Of a stretch of DNA of 39,700 bases, positions 9,501-16,058 are shown one piece after another. The translations under genes were made by a program, and so were the position numbers. Source of the DNA: Chloroflexota bacterium (GTDB lineage: Bacteria > Chloroflexota > Anaerolineae > Anaerolineales > Villigracilaceae); the NCBI GenBank assembly GCA_021796315.1, contig JAJYOH010000004.1, forward strand, positions 1-39,700, in the 5' to 3' direction. The number at the start of each line of letters is the position of its first letter. Position 1 is the stretch's first letter. The notes under the pieces were generated by a model. It did not search any database. It saw only the letters and a list, made by a program, of their open reading frames with translations, and had not been told where the DNA came from.

Positions 9501-10514
9501 CGCCTGAACGGCCAAAGTATCACTGGCGGGGCTGGCATTGGTCACGCCCTCCTGGGTATGAATAGCGCCAGGATTAGTGGTATCCGGTCCGGCAGGAATG
9601 GTGTTGGTATAACTCCCTTGTTTAAGCGAAGTGACGACTACCGTAATAGTGCAGGTGGAGCTTTTTAAGATGGTTGCATTGTTCAACTTCACCGAGGCGC
9701 TGGTTCCGCCAACTAGGGGATTCCCATCCTTGTCAGTTAATGTTGCCGAACCGCAACCGGTCAAGGTTGTAGTAACCGGGTTGGACACCACCACATCCCC
9801 ATTTCCAGCAGTGGGAAGAAAATCGGTTAGTGTGGTTTGGTTGAGGGAGTTCTTTGTATCATTATTGGTAACACGGATAGTTAGGGTACTGGTTGCCCCT
9901 ACATAAATTGTATTTGGCGTAAAACTTTTACTTAACGAAGGCGATTGGACGCCAACGACATTCAAGGTGGCGCTGGCTGGTGTGGTATTGTGGATCGTAA
10001 CTGGTGTGCCGCTATCCAGTGTAGTTGCTGTTAAACCAACGCCATTGTAACTTGGTGCAACGCCATAAGCCGGGATGGTATTGATGAGGTTGCCCGGCGT
10101 AGTAGATGTAACATCCACCTCCACGTAACAACTTCCGGGAACATCACCCACCTGCGGAGGAACGGTTCCGCCACTCAAGGCAATTGTTGTTCCGCCGGAT
10201 GCCAAGGCTCCGCCGCCGATTGCCGTCACACTGCCTCCGCATGTATTAGTGACGTGAAGCGGGGTTGTAATCGAAAGTCCGGGCTGGACGCCCTGTAAAT
10301 CATTGCTCCAGCTTGCGGCTGTAAGCTGATTGACATTCGGGTTATAAATGCTGATTCTCAGCACAGAGGTGGCGCCCGAGACAATCGCAATGGGCGTAAA
10401 GCTTTGGTTGATCTCTGCCGGATAAGTCAGTGCAAACACAGGCGTAACCAAAATAAAAACCATTGAAAAAATCAAAACGCCAGACAAAAATAATAAACGA
10501 ACTGATTTGGACAT
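3555..10514 (-). CDS. Giant secreted DUF11/SdrD-B repeat protein with C-terminal sortase domain
   Basis: A 2319-residue extracellular protein. Residues 1-29 are a signal peptide (hydrophobic core, cleavage near VFA). Ten tandem beta-rich DUF11-like repeats follow, each opening with a variant of KSFTPNxxxxGxxSxLTIxxxNP and ending with a conserved TNTIPAG-type motif. Next are two SdrD-B-like domains, opening LGNRVWYDTNNNGILDAGE and LGNQIYADNNVNGTYDTG, whose Asp/Asn loops suggest calcium binding, and then two more DUF11-type domains. An LPGTGF motif at 2144-2149 leads straight into a sortase domain with His2225 (TAHVY), Cys2288 (TLLTC) and Arg2301. A GAGGA Shine-Dalgarno precedes the start. The repeats suggest a stalk or adhesin; the fused sortase suggests self-anchoring or self-polymerisation, which is an inference. 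Many apparent plus-strand frames across it are shadows. Confidence 0.93.
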   Translation of the reverse strand: MSKSVRLLFLSGVLIFSMVFILVTPVFALTYPAEINQSFTPIAIVSGATSVLRISIYNPNVNQLTAASWSNDLQGVQPGLSITTPLHVTNTCGGSVTAIGGGALASGGTTIALSGGTVPPQVGDVPGSCYVEVDVTSTTPGNLINTIPAYGVAPSYNGVGLTATTLDSGTPVTIHNTTPASATLNVVGVQSPSLSKSFTPNTIYVGATSTLTIRVTNNDTKNSLNQTTLTDFLPTAGNGDVVVSNPVTTTLTGCGSATLTDKDGNPLVGGTSASVKLNNATILKSSTCTITVVVTSLKQGSYTNTIPAGPDTTNPGAIHTQEGVTNASPASDTLAVQAFDITKSFTATPGYTTPTIAPGDTNVMTITIHNVATIDYTGATLDDKLPTGLQYDTSATPSINCVGGASSGGGTLTISSPTPDTLSLTSGTLPAGSTCTITATVKARMDAAEKTYTNNIPIGTLHTSEGATNHASASANLNVKSLWVSKDFSPTTFAAGQTSTLTIHIYNPSSTAFTGAGLSDTLPINPNSNLEFTGTPATTCNPAFPATATVSLSGTPARTVSLTNGTVPGGSLGSPGECTITATVTTAANAPAASYTGTNANTIPAGTLTTNEGGTNKSPATADVSVTTISVGKTYSTSPVSYPNASQLTITITNPATGGALTGIHFTDTLDPSLEIVDSTSTPPSTNPATTCNDTATPTLTATAGTQSITLTNGSLAAGSSSCTVTVYVRPKVSTSSSTGNGFANTLGPGSVTTNEGPTNSNTTTAYLKVNTVSVGKAFSYSSFEAGQTDKLTITLTNSTGSDLNITSTNPFSDTLPTSPDSNLEFTGTPTTTCSSTPTDVSLPGASPTRTVTLTNGTIPANSSCNIIATVTTVVGAATNSYTNTIPVGALITIEGPSNTTAATAPVSVYVNGAGLTATKTFDNKSNSTISPGGISTLKLTFKAPPDTSLTNFFFIDALPTNASPVGAVTVVNDATHIPSASGCGTLGGAWPPVNGANTISASGGTINIGATCTITVYVTANTGSGTGIQYTNSIAPADITNTENRDIPAGISAILTVKTPSTLTMTKAFYPTVVNPDGLSILKITLTNTGASKLVNVTLDDILPGSTTDGVVVAPTPNESTTCTETGNPASITFPTSQTIHVANGTIPAKVGGVNGICTINVDVKGTSTNGTSPATHHNIINATDVTAQIEGASSTMNASANATADLTVRNLDLEVVKGFVPQLVYGGAVSKMSIILRNPNSSTDLTNIQFTDNMWLDPPNPAAYPSGEMIIANPPNFDPSDCNPPSGSPAVMNGTAGSSTFTFSGGYLTAGSQCTLTLDVTMVVNGNRTNTIPIGAVTTFNGAYNRTATSASLTNLAGASISKSFAPNPVSAGLGSYSILTLTIRNTTSLALTQLGLVDDLPAGLQVAGGSAPAPTNACGGSLSAPAGATTIQLSGGSLPLGFSNCIMTVAVTGANPGVYTNTIPTSNLTAKENPTVRQPAVDTLTLTPYSLGNRVWYDTNNNGILDAGEVGINGVTVNLYRDNGSTPGVYDSSDTFVGTQTADSNGYYRFDNLGAGDYVVVIPNSNFNGGVLAGYLSSGTSMTGTTISDSIGPSPNNDVDSDDNGVTTFNSMAVNYVSSQVVTLGPGSSEPTGETDVPSPNPAGEAADNQSNLTVDFGFYRLQLGNQIYADNNVNGTYDTGIDSPLSGATVQLFASDGTTEINVGPDGILGTSDDAPGGVTTGGAGTYLFSGLPQGSYIVKVLSTTYPSTVDTANPADTSNPNANADNNDNGVGILGGTVSSNIVTLTPGDHGSSSNNIVAGSTGTTNNPTVDFGYVTSLSKTIVSTSAAHTTGTDVTIGEVVTYEVDMKIPAGGLNNVQLIDVPQTGLAFVDCVSITMPANVSSSKFGTGGACDTSDGTTVGTSNPLIENSGGRITFDFGDIANSTGSSQIVKVQYSLIVLDVAANQNGGSLTNNVTWSWTGGTETTSAPLVKIVEPKMTIVKNATPTSVAVGDVVTFTIDVAHAAQSTADAFDVVVTDQIPAGLSFVTGSLVNSGTATLTSSSFDTSTNILRLAWNVFHKNEDAHISFQAIYIGPSPVINSANVEWTSLTIDPFPKPPQLSPYNTNATARWYDPTSPTSVNGYGVSSSVTINSPQAAGLPGTGFKPGAITLLPPQPESLSYNDLGDLWLEIPRLNVKIPIIGIPLGNDGSWDLTWLGDQAGYLDGTAYPTHAGNSVLTAHVYMPNGQPGPFINLNSLQWGDQVIVHFAGQRYVYEVREDKVISPQDVSIIKHEELPWLTLLTCKDYDAATNTYLHRVAVRAVLVDVGSETSGGH

Positions 10515-11009
10515 TGGGTATATTCCTCGAGGAAAAGAAAATAATAGAAATAATCAAAAATGGACAACAGCCTGTTTCAGGTCAACCGTTGATCCTGTCG
10601 CCAGCACAACCTTCATAGATAAAATAAAACTATGGAAGAACAAAAGCTAACGCGATGGATATTATGAATTTGTGAGAAAAGGGGGAGCGTCAGATTGATT
10701 GCAGATGCGGTCCAAAATACGCTGACCAAGGCAGGACCCATCCGATTCATCAACAAGGATATAAAAAATATCGGCTTGCGAACGATCAACAGAAAACATC
10801 AGACACGACTTCATATAGTCCTTATTTCCTATACCCAAGAAATTAAAAAAAGATTAGCGGATTATAAGCTGGCGAAGTCTGCCTGACAAGTAAATTTGTC
10901 ATCACTTTTGTTGGTTGATGTGAAAACGAAATTTTCCCGGACCCGGTAATGGCTCGGGGAACCTAGCTGATCCATCCCTGTTTAAACTCACACTCGTCAA
11001 CGAATGAAC
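10515..11009. other. Intergenic region between the giant gene and the GGDEF gene
   Basis: Apart from one doubtful short frame (10695-10886), I see no gene here. The 180 bases before the giant gene hold its Shine-Dalgarno and presumably its promoter, but no hexamer pair is convincing. A small inverted repeat (TGACAA/TTGTCA) lies at 10883-10902. I looked for a c-di-GMP riboswitch because of the neighbouring cyclase and found no recognisable aptamer. Confidence 0.5.
10695..10886 (+). CDS. Possible small basic protein, unrecognised
   Basis: A 63-residue frame beginning at TTG with a strong GGGGGAG Shine-Dalgarno eight bases upstream. The product is rich in Lys/Arg and ends in a helical, basic tail (EIKKRLADYKLAKSA). 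I recognise no family. A small inverted repeat overlapping the stop codon, followed by a short T-rich stretch, could be a weak terminator. The evidence for a gene is the ribosome site and the lack of anything else in the spacer. It may equally be chance. Confidence 0.25.
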   Translation: MIADAVQNTLTKAGPIRFINKDIKNIGLRTINRKHQTRLHIVLISYTQEIKKRLADYKLAKSA

Positions 11010-12005
11010 TTATCCAGTGCTGACACGGCCACGTCCACTGCTTTTCGCGCGATAGACCCGCTGATCTGCAGCTTTCAGTAATATTTCCGGCATATCACCG
11101 TCTTCTGGAAAGTTTGCGACGCCCGCGCTAAATGAAATATAGATCGGCGGTTCACCCATGACAGGTTCTGTACGCGCCTTTTCCATGAGACGTTGAATCA
11201 AGGCCTGACCACGAACCGGATCCGTTCCCTGCAAGATCAACACGAACTCATCGCCGCCATAGCGAAAGAGCAGGTCGGTGGTACGCAGTTCTGCCATCAC
11301 ACGCTGTGCGAAAGCAATTAAGATCTGATCGCCGCGCGCATGTCCATAATTATCATTAACTTCTTTGAAGCGATCGAGGTCAAGAAAGGAAAGTGAGAAA
11401 CCATAGCGATATAAGTGGGCGCGCTTGATAACTTCCTGCAAGCGTTCGTCAAATGCCTGACGCGACAATGCCCCGGTCAAATGATCGAACAGTCCTGCGC
11501 TATATTCTGCAGGTTGTATCTCGCGTAAACGGGCGCTGAGCAGGCACATGATCTCAATCCCCACACCCGGAACGCGTTGCAGAATCCCGTGGAACTCATC
11601 GCGAGTCAGTGACTTTAAATGTGCTGGCACAATGGCGGCCACGCTGGCCGTGCGCGGAATATCCTCGAGCAGGGCAATTTCGCCCACCACCTGCCCAGGA
11701 TGACGAAAGCCTAATAGACGCGGGGTTCCAAGTTCACCTTGCAGGATGGCGACCGCACCGCTTTCGATCCAATAAACGCCATCAGCAGGATCGTTTTCAC
11801 AAAATAGAATTTCTCCGGCTTTAAGTTCGCAATCAGTACCGGATGTTTCCACAAGCCGTTGCAGGGTACTTGCGAACGGAGGGCCATTTTGGAAAAGCAT
11901 CTCACTTTCGATGGCGTGATCGTAAACGGTTTGAATTTTTTCAAAGGCTTGTTTTGTTAGAAATTGATCGCCGACTTGAGGCGCAGATGGATCAGAAGCG
12001 CTCAT
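11010..12005 (-). CDS. Diguanylate cyclase with cyclic-nucleotide-binding domain
   Basis: A 331-residue cytoplasmic signalling protein. Residues about 48-160 form a Crp-type cNMP-binding domain (GEILFCENDPADGVYWIESG, then GQVVGEIALLEDIPRTASV). A GGDEF domain follows from about 172, with FLDLDRFKEVND, the active-site loop GGDEF at 250-254 and an inhibitory I-site RTTD at 241-244, placed five residues before it as expected. It should make c-di-GMP from two GTP, with product inhibition and cyclic-nucleotide gating. Its first 14 bases overlap the end of the DUF2277 gene, so the two are translationally coupled. Lying next to the giant surface protein, it could link c-di-GMP to surface attachment, but that is only inferred. 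Confidence 0.92.
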   Translation of the reverse strand: MSASDPSAPQVGDQFLTKQAFEKIQTVYDHAIESEMLFQNGPPFASTLQRLVETSGTDCELKAGEILFCENDPADGVYWIESGAVAILQGELGTPRLLGFRHPGQVVGEIALLEDIPRTASVAAIVPAHLKSLTRDEFHGILQRVPGVGIEIMCLLSARLREIQPAEYSAGLFDHLTGALSRQAFDERLQEVIKRAHLYRYGFSLSFLDLDRFKEVNDNYGHARGDQILIAFAQRVMAELRTTDLLFRYGGDEFVLILQGTDPVRGQALIQRLMEKARTEPVMGEPPIYISFSAGVANFPEDGDMPEILLKAADQRVYRAKSSGRGRVSTG

Positions 12006-12216
12006 GCGTCTGATCTTTCTTCGCGGACAGACTACTCAACAATTTTTGCGTTGACAACGTAATCTCGTGCACCGCTGCATCGAACGCATCCTGATTCGCC
12101 TTTGATGGTTTTCGATATCCGCTCACTTTGCGAACATATTGCAACGCGGCTTCACTGATTTCCTGTTCTGTAGGCTGCCCATCATCTTTCCGCAATATCT
12201 TGATGCTTCTGCACAT
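11992..12216 (-). CDS. DUF2277 family protein
   Basis: A 74-residue protein recognisable as DUF2277 by its opening MCRSIKILR and the core ALQYVRKVSGYRKPSKANQ followed by FDAAVHEI. The family is small, widespread and without a known function. The length is normal. The C-terminal few residues (KKDQTHERF) overlap the start of the downstream GGDEF gene by 14 bases. The gene lies 24 bases after the preceding small gene, so it is part of the minus-strand cluster running from 13119 to 11010. Confidence 0.85.
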   Translation of the reverse strand: MCRSIKILRKDDGQPTEQEISEAALQYVRKVSGYRKPSKANQDAFDAAVHEITLSTQKLLSSLSAKKDQTHERF

Positions 12217-12240
12217 TTTATCTCCCGAAATCTCGCCAGA

Positions 12241-12537
12241 TTAATCGGCATATTCCATAACGCCTTTTCCATCCCTTAACATGACGCTCGAAGCCGGCTC
12301 CGCAAGTTTGATCTGCACATTTGGAGCGTCTTCAAACTCCATCTGCAATAGATCATCACTTTGGTACACGGTTTTGATAGCAGATGGTTTTAACTCGGCA
12401 GGCAATTCTGAAAGTGGAGTCTTGATCTTGATGATCGAGCCGTCCTCGAAAACGATGACAAGGAGTTGGCCTTTGAGATTAAATGACTTGATCATTCGTC
12501 CAGCGATCAGTTTGGTTAGTCTGTTATTAATTTTCAT
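12241..12537 (-). CDS. Small conserved-looking protein of unknown function
   Basis: A 98-residue soluble protein I do not recognise. It is predicted to be mostly beta-strand: LIAGRMIKSFNLKGQLLVIVFEDGSIIKIKT reads as alternating strands, and the tail SVMLRDGKGVMEYAD is another. The frame is open from two ATGs at 12570 that would add MMRLFDADEQN. I favour the internal ATG at 12537 (MKINNRL), which looks like a natural beginning, although neither start has a strong ribosome site. It sits between the HNH lipoprotein gene and DUF2277 in a compact minus-strand cluster. Confidence 0.65.
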   Translation of the reverse strand: MKINNRLTKLIAGRMIKSFNLKGQLLVIVFEDGSIIKIKTPLSELPAELKPSAIKTVYQSDDLLQMEFEDAPNVQIKLAEPASSVMLRDGKGVMEYAD

Positions 12538-12579
12538 ATTCTGTTCATCGGCATCGAAAAGTCTCATCATCGAGATTGG

Positions 12580-13119
12580 TCAGGGTTGACCAAAATACTT
12601 GATATAAGTAGTGATCCAATCTGTCGCAATCTCTGTTTGTGCCGTCTTCAAATCCAGATTGCCATTGCAAACCTGGTCATGCAGATAATTCTCAAGTTTA
12701 TCCTTGATGTGAGCATTCCATGGACCTGTATAACTTTGGGGCCAGAGATTCCGAATCGAATTGGAACCACCCAGCTCGAGACTGATCAAATGATCCACTT
12801 CATACTGGCCGGGAGCATGGGAAACAATGCCATACTCACTATAGGCCTGGTTCTTAACAGATGCAGGCACATTGCGGACCTTGCCGGAATAGCCTGATAC
12901 ACAAATATCGGCGTTGGTTACATCCAAAGTATCGCCCGGCGTTAACTCGAGGTTAGGCAGATAGGCTGCATATTCAGAAGAAGGCACGGATGGCGAAACC
13001 GTTGCCGGAACATCAGACGAAACCCCAACCGGACCCGGCAATGTTTCTGTACCAGATGGAATAACACCGCATCCGATCACGAAAAGAAAGGCAACAATAA
13101 ATATAAGGGAGCGTTTCAT
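12580..13119 (-). CDS. HNH-nuclease-like lipoprotein
   Basis: About 179 residues. The N-terminus is a lipoprotein signal with lipobox VIGC, giving an acylated Cys near residue 17, and a Thr/Ser/Pro-rich linker follows. The C-terminal half carries an HNH pattern: YEVDHLISLELGG supplies the Asp-His pair, RNLWPQ the Asn and NAHIKDKLENYLH the final His. This arrangement is known in secreted actinobacterial HNH proteins. A nuclease tethered outside the cell could degrade extracellular DNA for nutrition or competition. An ATG at 13125 is also possible, but the GGAAAGAG ribosome site fits 13119 better. It leads the cluster that ends in the GGDEF gene. Confidence 0.75.
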   Translation of the reverse strand: MKRSLIFIVAFLFVIGCGVIPSGTETLPGPVGVSSDVPATVSPSVPSSEYAAYLPNLELTPGDTLDVTNADICVSGYSGKVRNVPASVKNQAYSEYGIVSHAPGQYEVDHLISLELGGSNSIRNLWPQSYTGPWNAHIKDKLENYLHDQVCNGNLDLKTAQTEIATDWITTYIKYFGQP

Positions 13120-13242
13120 TATCATCTCTTTCCACTAAATTAAAAATTTAAGCGGATTCTAAACCAAGTTCCGATTATTTGGCGAACATGCTGGAAACAG
13201 CTTACAAACAGAATGCACAGATAAATATGTTGCCCATAGTGT

Positions 13243-14268
13243 CTAGCGGATATGCAGAACAGACTTGACCTTCTTGTTCTTGACTCGCTCGACCTTGCGC
13301 CAGGAACTTTCATCATTCAAAGTCTGCCAACGACGCTCGGCCTGGATATAGTTCCAATCTTTATCGTTCTGAAAATATATTTGCACACCGCTGGCCTCGT
13401 GAATGTTGATGATCTCATTATCATGATAATTGCTTTCATTAAAGTCGGTCAGGGCTTTCTGCGCCATCTCCGAATATAAGCCATTAAGTTGCAGCAAAAG
13501 GTCATTGACTTTCGGATCGAGCGCGGAAACTTTAAGTCCGATACGCTTTGCTTCACGCATGGTAATGGGGTATGAATGGGATGGATAATCGGAGTTTAGC
13601 AGTTTACTAATACGGTCACACTCAGCTTCATCCTTGATGTGAAAGGAAAGAATCTCCTTGCAGATTTTTATCGAGAGTGAGCTGGAGCGATCAATCGCCC
13701 CGACCACCAATGGATGAATATATTGAAAGATATCAGTGTAGGGGTTACTGTGATGATCCTGCGCATTGGCGTTCCAAAGCGCAACAATGCGCGCCAACTC
13801 ATCCTGGCTGACGCTGACACGGCGATTATTGCGCTCATCGATTGGCGACATGTCGTGGACAAGCGACGAGTCAATCGCTGTCAGATGAGCGAGAGGCCCC
13901 ATTTGGATCTCATCCGCTCCGAGGGCGATCATGGTCGCGGCCGAAGCACTTTCCAGCGGCACCAACGCGTGGACGCGTTTGTTGTATTCGCGCATCAGGT
14001 TGACGAGTCGCAGCGAGGCTTCCACATCGCCGCCGTTGGATTTGATGAAGAGCGCGATATCTTCGCTCGAACCGATGTGTTTGAATATCTCGTACAGTGC
14101 GACCACATCGTTATCACATACTGAGCCGCGGTCCGAAGTCCAGTAGACGAGCAGTTTGCGCCCGATCTGGTTTTCCAACGCGGTAATAATGGATTGCGTG
14201 TCGTCAAATAACAGCGGTGGTTGTTTGATATTCTTGCGATCAAGGGAAGCAGGGGTGGGTTCGCTCAT
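13243..14268 (-). CDS. SDH-type Clp-fold serine protease family protein
   Basis: A 341-residue protein of the ClpP/SppA crotonase-like fold, closest to the serine dehydrogenase proteinase (SDH) family. The fold signatures are LFIKSNGGDVEASLRLVN (oxyanion region) and LVPLESASAATMIALGADEIQMG, which holds the candidate nucleophile serine, followed by the Asp in LTAIDSSL. There is no signal peptide, so it should be cytoplasmic and may be membrane-associated through partners. The C-terminal 100 residues carry no motif I recognise. A TATAAT at 14283-14278 (minus strand) ends nine bases before the ATG and there is no strong ribosome site, suggesting a near-leaderless mRNA. It is transcribed away from the nucleoside kinase gene. 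Confidence 0.8.
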   Translation of the reverse strand: MSEPTPASLDRKNIKQPPLLFDDTQSIITALENQIGRKLLVYWTSDRGSVCDNDVVALYEIFKHIGSSEDIALFIKSNGGDVEASLRLVNLMREYNKRVHALVPLESASAATMIALGADEIQMGPLAHLTAIDSSLVHDMSPIDERNNRRVSVSQDELARIVALWNANAQDHHSNPYTDIFQYIHPLVVGAIDRSSSLSIKICKEILSFHIKDEAECDRISKLLNSDYPSHSYPITMREAKRIGLKVSALDPKVNDLLLQLNGLYSEMAQKALTDFNESNYHDNEIINIHEASGVQIYFQNDKDWNYIQAERRWQTLNDESSWRKVERVKNKKVKSVLHIR

Positions 14269-14379
14269 AGTGATCTCATTATAAAACGAGAAGTAAATGC
14301 GGGAGGGTTACAGATGTCCTGCCGCACCGAAAGCCGGAAGGTTATGGTATCCTTAATCCATCTCATTCCGGAGTCTTTC

Positions 14380-15018
14380 ATGTACGTATCCATTGAAGGG
14401 GTGATCGGTGTCGGCAAGACCACCCTGGCCCGCATGTTGCAACCAGTTTTCGAGTCCGAAATATTATTGGAAATATTCGAAGAGAATCCCTTTCTCTCCG
14501 ACTTTTATGCCGACCATGAACGCTACGCTTTTCAGACCCAGATATTTTTCCTGCTCAGCCGCTACCATCAACAGAACCGCACCGTGCCCGGACTTTTAGC
14601 GGCCGGCAAATCCCTGATCTCTGACTACACTTTTGCCAAGGACGCTCTCTTTGCACGCATTAATCTCAAAGGCGACGAACTGGAAATGTATTATCGAGTC
14701 CATGAAGCGCTCGGAGAAAAAATCCCAAAGCCCGACCTTCTTGTCTACCTGCGCGCTGACACCAATATTCTGATGCAGCGCATCGCCTTGCGCGACCGTT
14801 CCTATGAACGTAACATGGAACGCGATTATATCGAACGTCTCAACCAGTCTTACGAAGAATTCTTTTCCAAACCTTACGATAGCGTGCCCGTGCTGACGAT
14901 TGACACCAACTCATTGAATATTATCAACAATCCTGAACATCTCATACTGATCGAAAATCGCATCCGTGAAAAAATTGGATTGAATCCCTTCCAGCCCAGC
15001 CTGCCACTTGAAAAATAG
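14380..15018 (+). CDS. Deoxynucleoside kinase
   Basis: A 212-residue member of the dNK/dGK family that phosphorylates deoxynucleosides in nucleotide salvage. It opens with a beta-strand and P-loop (YVSIEGVIGVGKTTL, residues 2-16). It continues with EENPFLSDFY, the FQTQIFFLLSRY substrate helix, ISDYTFAKD (DRS-like motif) and the LID RIALRDRSYER. The frame is open from 14221, but ATG 14380 is preceded by CCGGAG and places the P-loop at the normal position. The nucleotidyltransferase-fold gene follows after 11 bases, so the two are probably one operon. Together they sit immediately left of the putative replication origin. Confidence 0.9.
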   Translation: MYVSIEGVIGVGKTTLARMLQPVFESEILLEIFEENPFLSDFYADHERYAFQTQIFFLLSRYHQQNRTVPGLLAAGKSLISDYTFAKDALFARINLKGDELEMYYRVHEALGEKIPKPDLLVYLRADTNILMQRIALRDRSYERNMERDYIERLNQSYEEFFSKPYDSVPVLTIDTNSLNIINNPEHLILIENRIREKIGLNPFQPSLPLEK

Positions 15019-15029
15019 AAAGACTTTTT

Positions 15030-16058
15030 ATGCGTGTCACTCGTGAATCCCTCATCCGCATTGCAAAAGAAACCGCTCAGGAACGGGCGCACAATAACCG
15101 TGACATTGTCGCCGCGTACCTGACCGGCTCACTCGTCTCAAACACAGACTCAATGTTGGGCGGAGTCACCGATGTTGACATCGTTTTTGTGCATTCCAAC
15201 AAACCGGGTGTTGCACGCGAAATATCCAAACTGACGCCGGATTTCCACCTCGACATTAGCCACCGCACAAAATCAGATTTCAAATCGCCGCGCGAACTGC
15301 GCTCCGATCCCCTGCTCGGCTATGAAATGTACGACCCCATGCTTTTATACCAACGCGAGAAATTCTTTGAATTTGTCCAGGCCGGCCTGAGGGCCGGGTT
15401 TGAATTCCAGGCGCCCGCGCTGGTGCTCATGCGTTGTCGAAAACTTCTGGCTGAGGCTCGCAAAACCTGGATTGACCTTTCCGACATCCCTGCCGAAAAA
15501 GCCGGGCCGCTTCAAATTAAACAATTTCTGCGTGCCACTCAACACGCCGCCAATGCAGTAGCTGAAATCAGCGGAGCACCTTTGCCCGAACGCCGCTTCC
15601 TGCTTGATTTTCCCGAGCGGGCAAAAGCTGCCGGGCGTCCCAACTTCACCGCCGATCTTTTTAATCTAACCGGAGCCAGCAACATCGATGCGTCCCTGCT
15701 TGCAAACTGGCTGGTCGATTGGAAGGCCGCATTCCTGGCCGCGTCCGAAAGTGAAAAGGCGGATATACAGATTCACGCCGCACGTTTGAACTACTACGAA
15801 AAGGGCATACAAGCCTTGCTCGACGGAGAAACGCCTCTGACCGCCCTTTGGCCTTTGATCCGCACTTGGACCTTTTGTGCGGCTGTTTTGCCTGCTTCCG
15901 CCTCCAAGCCGTGGCAAACAGCCTGCGAAAAGCTCGGCCTGCTCGGCCCCGGATTCGAAGATCGCGTCTCGGCTCTCGACCATTTTTTGGATGAAGTCGA
16001 GGTTCGGTTAGACGAAATCGCCAATTTAAACGGCCTTGAAACATCTACCAGCCTGTAA
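15030..16058 (+). CDS. Nucleotidyltransferase-fold protein, function unknown
   Basis: A 342-residue protein with the polymerase-beta nucleotidyltransferase signature near the N-terminus: GS at 33-34 (YLTGSLVSNT) and DxD at 48-50 (VTDVDIVFV). The remaining 240 residues are mostly helical (for example QIKQFLRATQHAANAVAEIS), resembling the helical substrate domain of minimal nucleotidyltransferases such as kanamycin nucleotidyltransferase-like enzymes. The third acidic residue is probably the Asp in FHLDISH. The target (small molecule, RNA or protein) cannot be told. It follows the deoxynucleoside kinase by 11 bases and is the last gene before the putative origin. Confidence 0.75.
   Translation: MRVTRESLIRIAKETAQERAHNNRDIVAAYLTGSLVSNTDSMLGGVTDVDIVFVHSNKPGVAREISKLTPDFHLDISHRTKSDFKSPRELRSDPLLGYEMYDPMLLYQREKFFEFVQAGLRAGFEFQAPALVLMRCRKLLAEARKTWIDLSDIPAEKAGPLQIKQFLRATQHAANAVAEISGAPLPERRFLLDFPERAKAAGRPNFTADLFNLTGASNIDASLLANWLVDWKAAFLAASESEKADIQIHAARLNYYEKGIQALLDGETPLTALWPLIRTWTFCAAVLPASASKPWQTACEKLGLLGPGFEDRVSALDHFLDEVEVRLDEIANLNGLETSTSL

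Noticed and set aside
4443..9906. Many long plus-strand open frames (for example 4443-5126, 8617-9000, 9631-9906) inside the giant gene
   Set aside because: They are antisense to a 2319-codon frame with clear domains, are low-complexity Val/Ala-rich or His/Ile-rich, lack ribosome sites and match no family. They are shadows of repetitive Thr/Ser/Asn codons.
3555..10514. Repeats that might be a CRISPR or tandem DNA array
   Set aside because: The periodicity is at protein level (DUF11-like units of about 130-160 residues with diverged DNA). No short identical repeats with unique spacers were seen.
10887..10990. A possible c-di-GMP riboswitch near the GGDEF gene
   Set aside because: A stem around CCCGG/CTGGGG-like bases exists, but the conserved GEMM tetraloop-receptor and GCAAAGCC-type sequences are absent on both strands.
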